From: WLXB01 sp040221475
GTDB taxonomy: Bacteria; Pseudomonadota; Alphaproteobacteria; Rhodospirillales; Rhodospirillaceae
Assembly: GCA_040221475.1 (NCBI GenBank)
Contig: JAVKEJ010000032.1
Location: 558,001 to 622,000 of the forward strand
Direction of reading: 5' to 3'
Length of the DNA stretch: 64,000 nt
Below are positions 60,694 through 64,000 of this stretch, piece by piece. The notes under the pieces are model-generated. The model did no database searches. It was not told the DNA's origin and was given only the letters and a program-made list of their open reading frames with translations. Position 1 is the stretch's first letter, and each line of letters starts with the position of its first letter. A program made the position numbers and the translations under genes.

Positions 60694-62873
60694 ACCAGAT
60701 CCCAAATTTTGCCGATGTGCCTTTAGAGGATATGTCTGTGGACTCTGACAGCACAGGGCCAGAAACCACCAAAGAGTCGTCCAGTTCACTTTGGACCACC
60801 CCAGAAGGTATTGATGTGAAATCCAGTTACGGCGCTGAAGACGTCGAAGGCTTAGACTTTCTCAATACGTTACCTGGCGTAAAACCATTTCTGCGTGGCC
60901 CCTACCCGACAATGTATGCGAGCCGCCCCTGGACCATACGTCAATATGCCGGTTTTTCGACGGCGGAAGACTCCAATGCGTTTTATCGCCGCAACTTGGC
61001 CGCCGGTCAAAAAGGCTTATCGGTGGCGTTCGATTTAGCAACACACCGTGGCTATGATTCCGACCATCCGCGCGTGGTTGGAGATGTCGGGATGGCGGGT
61101 GTGGCCATCGATTCCATTTTGGATATGCGCCAATTGTTCGACGGCATTCCGCTGGACCAGATGTCAGTATCCATGACCATGAACGGTGCGGTCCTTCCGA
61201 TTATGGCTCTGTATATCGTGGCCGCCGAAGAACAAGGCGTTAAACCTGAGCAACTCTCGGGTACAATTCAGAATGATATTCTGAAAGAATTCATGGTGCG
61301 GAACACATACATCTTCCCACCCGAACCCAGCATGCGGATCATTTCAGACATCTTCTCATACACGTCTGAAAATATGCCGAAGTATAATTCCATTTCCATC
61401 TCGGGCTATCACATGCAGGAAGCCGGAGCGACTGCAGACTTGGAGCTTGCCTACACGCTGGCCGACGGCGTCGAATATGCCCGCGCGGGACAAGCCGCTG
61501 GCCTGGATATTGATGCGTTTGCGCCGCGCCTGTCGTTCTTTTGGGCGATCGGGATGAACTTCTTTATGGAAGTCGCGAAGATGCGCGCCGCACGTTTGCT
61601 GTGGGCGAAGCTGATCAAGCCCTTTGACCCAAAAAGCGATAAATCGCTTTGCCTGCGCACCCACTGCCAAACCTCTGGGTGGTCTTTGACCGCACAAGAT
61701 GTCTACAACAACGTCACCCGCACCTGCATTGAAGCCATGGCCGCAACTCATGGTCATACCCAGTCGCTGCATACTAATGCCTTGGATGAAGCCTTGGCTT
61801 TGCCGACGGATTTCTCGGCCCGGATCGCTCGCAACACCCAATTGTTTATCCAGCAGGAAACGGGGACGTGCCGGACCGTCGATCCCTGGGGCGGCAGTCA
61901 TTATGTTGAACGCCTGACATATGACCTTGCCGCGCGCGCCTGGGAGCACATTCAAGAGGTTGAAGAACTGGGTGGGATGGCGAAGGCCATTCAAGCTGGC
62001 ATCCCTAAGTTACGCATCGAAGAAGCCGCTGCACGCACCCAGGCCCGGATCGACTCTGGTCGTCAAACTGTAGTCGGCGTTAACAAATACCGCCTGGATG
62101 AAATAGAAAACATTGATGTCTTAAAGGTTGATAACGCGGCTGTGCGCACATCTCAGCTTGATAAACTGAAGCGGCTTAAGGCAGATCGCGATAATGCGAC
62201 CTGCCAAGCGGCCCTCGCGGCCTTGACCGAGGCCGCAAAGCACGGCAACGGTAATTTATTAGCTCTCGCCGTGGATGCAGCACGGGCGAAGGCCACCGTT
62301 GGAGAGATTACAACCGCCCTTGAAGACGTTTATGGTCGTCATGTGGCGGAGATCAAATCAATCTCAGGAGTGTATCGTAAAGAAGTGGGTGAGTCAGACG
62401 AAACCGTATCCCGCGTGGCCGCTATGGTTGAGACCTTCGAAGAGAACGAAGGCCGCAGACCACGCATTCTCATTGCGAAAATGGGCCAGGACGGCCATGA
62501 CCGGGGTCAGAAAGTAATTGCTACGGCCTTTGCTGATCTGGGCTTTGATGTCGACATTGGGCCTCTATTCCAAACGCCAGAAGAAGCTGCGCGCCAAGCG
62601 GTTGAAAACGATGTTCATATTATCGGCGCAAGCTCATTGGCAGCGGGTCACCTGACCTTGGTGCCTGCCTTAAAAGCTGAACTGACCAAACTTGGGCGCG
62701 GCGACATTATGATCGTCGCGGGTGGGGTTATTCCCCCTCAAGATTATGAGGCGCTGAGAGACGCAGGAGCCGCCGCCATCTTTCCGCCGGGGACCATTAT
62801 CAGTGAGGCTGCAATTGGCCTGCTGGAAAAACTCGGCCAATCTTTGGGCCACACGTCCGCCGCCGCTGAGTAG
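60690..62873 (+). CDS. mutB: Methylmalonyl-CoA mutase large (catalytic) subunit
   Basis: A 727-residue catalytic subunit. The cobalamin-binding motif DxHxxG is D601, H603 and G606 (GQDGHDRGQKVI), and the substrate barrel carries conserved RPWTIRQYAGFSTAED and SISGYHMQEAGATADLELAY. It catalyses the B12-dependent rearrangement between methylmalonyl-CoA and succinyl-CoA. It overlaps mutA by four bases and is followed after nine bases by meaB. Length is usual for the family. Confidence 0.97.
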   Translation: MNQIPNFADVPLEDMSVDSDSTGPETTKESSSSLWTTPEGIDVKSSYGAEDVEGLDFLNTLPGVKPFLRGPYPTMYASRPWTIRQYAGFSTAEDSNAFYRRNLAAGQKGLSVAFDLATHRGYDSDHPRVVGDVGMAGVAIDSILDMRQLFDGIPLDQMSVSMTMNGAVLPIMALYIVAAEEQGVKPEQLSGTIQNDILKEFMVRNTYIFPPEPSMRIISDIFSYTSENMPKYNSISISGYHMQEAGATADLELAYTLADGVEYARAGQAAGLDIDAFAPRLSFFWAIGMNFFMEVAKMRAARLLWAKLIKPFDPKSDKSLCLRTHCQTSGWSLTAQDVYNNVTRTCIEAMAATHGHTQSLHTNALDEALALPTDFSARIARNTQLFIQQETGTCRTVDPWGGSHYVERLTYDLAARAWEHIQEVEELGGMAKAIQAGIPKLRIEEAAARTQARIDSGRQTVVGVNKYRLDEIENIDVLKVDNAAVRTSQLDKLKRLKADRDNATCQAALAALTEAAKHGNGNLLALAVDAARAKATVGEITTALEDVYGRHVAEIKSISGVYRKEVGESDETVSRVAAMVETFEENEGRRPRILIAKMGQDGHDRGQKVIATAFADLGFDVDIGPLFQTPEEAARQAVENDVHIIGASSLAAGHLTLVPALKAELTKLGRGDIMIVAGGVIPPQDYEALRDAGAAAIFPPGTIISEAAIGLLEKLGQSLGHTSAAAE

Positions 62874-62882
62874 GGCGATTTT

Positions 62883-63896
62883 ATGACACCCCCCCCTGTG
62901 ACGCTCCGCTCTGGGAGACCGCAGTTGTCGGTAGACGATTACGCAGAAGGTGTGCTGTCTGGTGAGCGGGCGAAGCTGGCCCAGGCCATCACCCTGATCG
63001 AAAGCCGCAAGCCAGACCATCAAACCCAAGCACAGGATCTGCTGCTGAAAGTCACCCCCCATACCGGAAAGTCTGTGCGGGTCGGCATATCCGGCGTTCC
63101 GGGGGCTGGAAAAAGCACGTTCATAGATACGCTTGGCACCAACTTAACGACAGCAGGCCATAAAGTGGCGGTGCTGGCCGTTGACCCCACCTCGGCCCGG
63201 ACTGGTGGATCAATTCTGGGCGATAAAACCCGTATGGCCAAATTGGCCGCCAACGACCAAGCCTTCATTCGCCCTTCACCAACGTCCGGCACGCTGGGTG
63301 GCGTGACGCGTACCACGCGGGAAACCATTTTGCTGTGTGAAGCTGCGGGCTTTGATGTGGTGCTGGTTGAAACCGTTGGTGTGGGTCAGTCAGAAGTGGC
63401 CGTTTCAGAGATGGTCGACTTTTTTATGGTACTGTTGGTGGCTGGTGCAGGAGATGAACTTCAAGGCATAAAAAAGGGCGTCCTGGAAATCGCTGACATG
63501 ATCGCTTTGAACAAAGCTGACGGCGACAATGAAAACAGGGCAAAAGCTTCAGCCGCAGAATATCAGCATGCGTTGCGCATCATCACGCCCAAAGATAAAA
63601 ACTGGATTCCGCCCGTGGTGACCATTAGCGCTCTGCACAACACTGGCGTTGAAGACCTTTGGGACAGAATCACCCGGCGTCATAAAGCTCTCTCGGAAAC
63701 TGGTGGCCTTGCGATTCTGCGCCAAGAACAGCAAGTCAGATGGATGTGGGCGATGCTTGAAGACCGGCTCATTTCAAAACTTAAATCTCATGCGGATATT
63801 AAGACTATGGTGCCAAACCTTCAGGCCGCCGTTAAAGCGGGCACGCTCACGCCGGCCTTGGCTGTCGATAAGATGCTGAAAGCATTCGGGGTTTAA
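62883..63896 (+). CDS. meaB: Methylmalonyl-CoA mutase-associated GTPase
   Basis: A 337-residue G3E-type GTPase that protects and reloads the mutase with B12. Walker A is GVPGAGKST (71-79), followed by the family segments DPTSARTGGSILGDKTRM, ETVGVGQSEVAVSEM and ALNKADGD (base-specificity loop). It lies in the mutA-mutB-meaB operon and is co-transcribed with them. Confidence 0.96.
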   Translation: MTPPPVTLRSGRPQLSVDDYAEGVLSGERAKLAQAITLIESRKPDHQTQAQDLLLKVTPHTGKSVRVGISGVPGAGKSTFIDTLGTNLTTAGHKVAVLAVDPTSARTGGSILGDKTRMAKLAANDQAFIRPSPTSGTLGGVTRTTRETILLCEAAGFDVVLVETVGVGQSEVAVSEMVDFFMVLLVAGAGDELQGIKKGVLEIADMIALNKADGDNENRAKASAAEYQHALRIITPKDKNWIPPVVTISALHNTGVEDLWDRITRRHKALSETGGLAILRQEQQVRWMWAMLEDRLISKLKSHADIKTMVPNLQAAVKAGTLTPALAVDKMLKAFGV

Positions 63897-63899
63897 GAC

Positions 63900-64000
63900 G
63901 TGACGTCATCCGTCGAGTGTTCAGACTGTTACATCCTTACCATTCAATGCCCAGATACGATTGGGATCGTGGCTGCGGTATCGACATTTCTTGCAGATCA
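63900..64000 (+). CDS. purU: Formyltetrahydrofolate deformylase, N-terminal fragment
   Basis: Only the first 33 codons are inside the window, starting at GTG 63900 and continuing past the right edge. They encode an ACT-type regulatory domain start: YILTIQCPDTIGIVAAVSTF. This matches the N-terminus of PurU, which releases formate from 10-formyl-tetrahydrofolate. It lies three bases after the meaB stop. The catalytic formyl-transferase domain is not visible, so the call rests on the ACT opening and is moderately sure. Confidence 0.7.
   Translation, partial: MTSSVECSDCYILTIQCPDTIGIVAAVSTFLAD

Overview
The window looks like chromosome of a free-living, probably marine alphaproteobacterium. This is inferred from the methylmalonyl-CoA mutase pair with MeaB, a PAS_5-type sensor protein, a TonB receptor, several ABC importers, frequent GTG and TTG starts behind good Shine-Dalgarno sequences, and moderate GC. 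No rRNA, tRNA, insertion sequence, prophage or CRISPR array was seen, and no mobile boundary. About 55 protein genes are supported, two of them cut by the window edges.

Layout. 1-2.2 kb: a membrane protein running off the left edge and a divergent DegT/DnrJ-type sugar aminotransferase. 2.2-6.6 kb: a five-PAS hybrid histidine kinase with its own receiver and HPt domains, followed by a stand-alone receiver. 6.7-9.1 kb: a DapA-like lyase, dienelactone hydrolase and TSUP exporter operon. 9.4-12.4 kb: leuC downstream of a membrane-anchored glutamate-synthase-like FMN protein. 12.5-18.1 kb: enoyl-CoA hydratase, TonB receptor, orphan solute-binding protein and PAS_5 protein. 18.2-27.2 kb: alpha/beta-hydrolase-like protein, five-bladed propeller, TPR protein, DUF6491-like protein, two cupin proteins, a LysR regulator and a 33-residue basic micro-protein. 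27.3-32.8 kb: a NicO/UreH-like metal exporter, then an operon of MFS transporter, VOC protein, quinone-oxidoreductase-like dehydrogenase and FetAB-like ABC exporter. 33.1-37.7 kb: Pal and a complete ferric-iron-type ABC importer. 37.7-55.1 kb: an envelope-rich region with a TTC38-like TPR protein, TolB-like lipoprotein, four secreted formylglycine-generating-enzyme-fold (SUMF1) proteins, a Rieske oxygenase, a glycosyltransferase/methyltransferase pair, three exported redox enzymes and an unrecognised secreted protein. 55.2-58.6 kb: two methyltransferases and an M19 dipeptidase-like protein. 58.7-64 kb: mutA, mutB, meaB and the start of purU.

How the genes work together. The right end is a clear propionyl/methylmalonyl-CoA to succinyl-CoA module with its GTPase chaperone. 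The MFS/VOC/dehydrogenase operon and the DapA/hydrolase/TSUP operon look like small uptake or export and catabolic units for unidentified organic substrates. The iron-type ABC operon is a complete importer. The 37-55 kb region has an unusual density of exported oxidoreductases and SUMF1-fold proteins.

The most unusual observations are these: all four SUMF1-fold proteins lack the cysteine pair of true formylglycine-generating enzymes, and one is fused to a VOC domain. An M19-like and an alpha/beta-hydrolase-like protein have replaced key active-site residues. At least nine short tandem or near-tandem duplications (7-20 bp units) sit mainly in intergenic DNA, one of them duplicating a start region to create a 9-codon upstream ORF.
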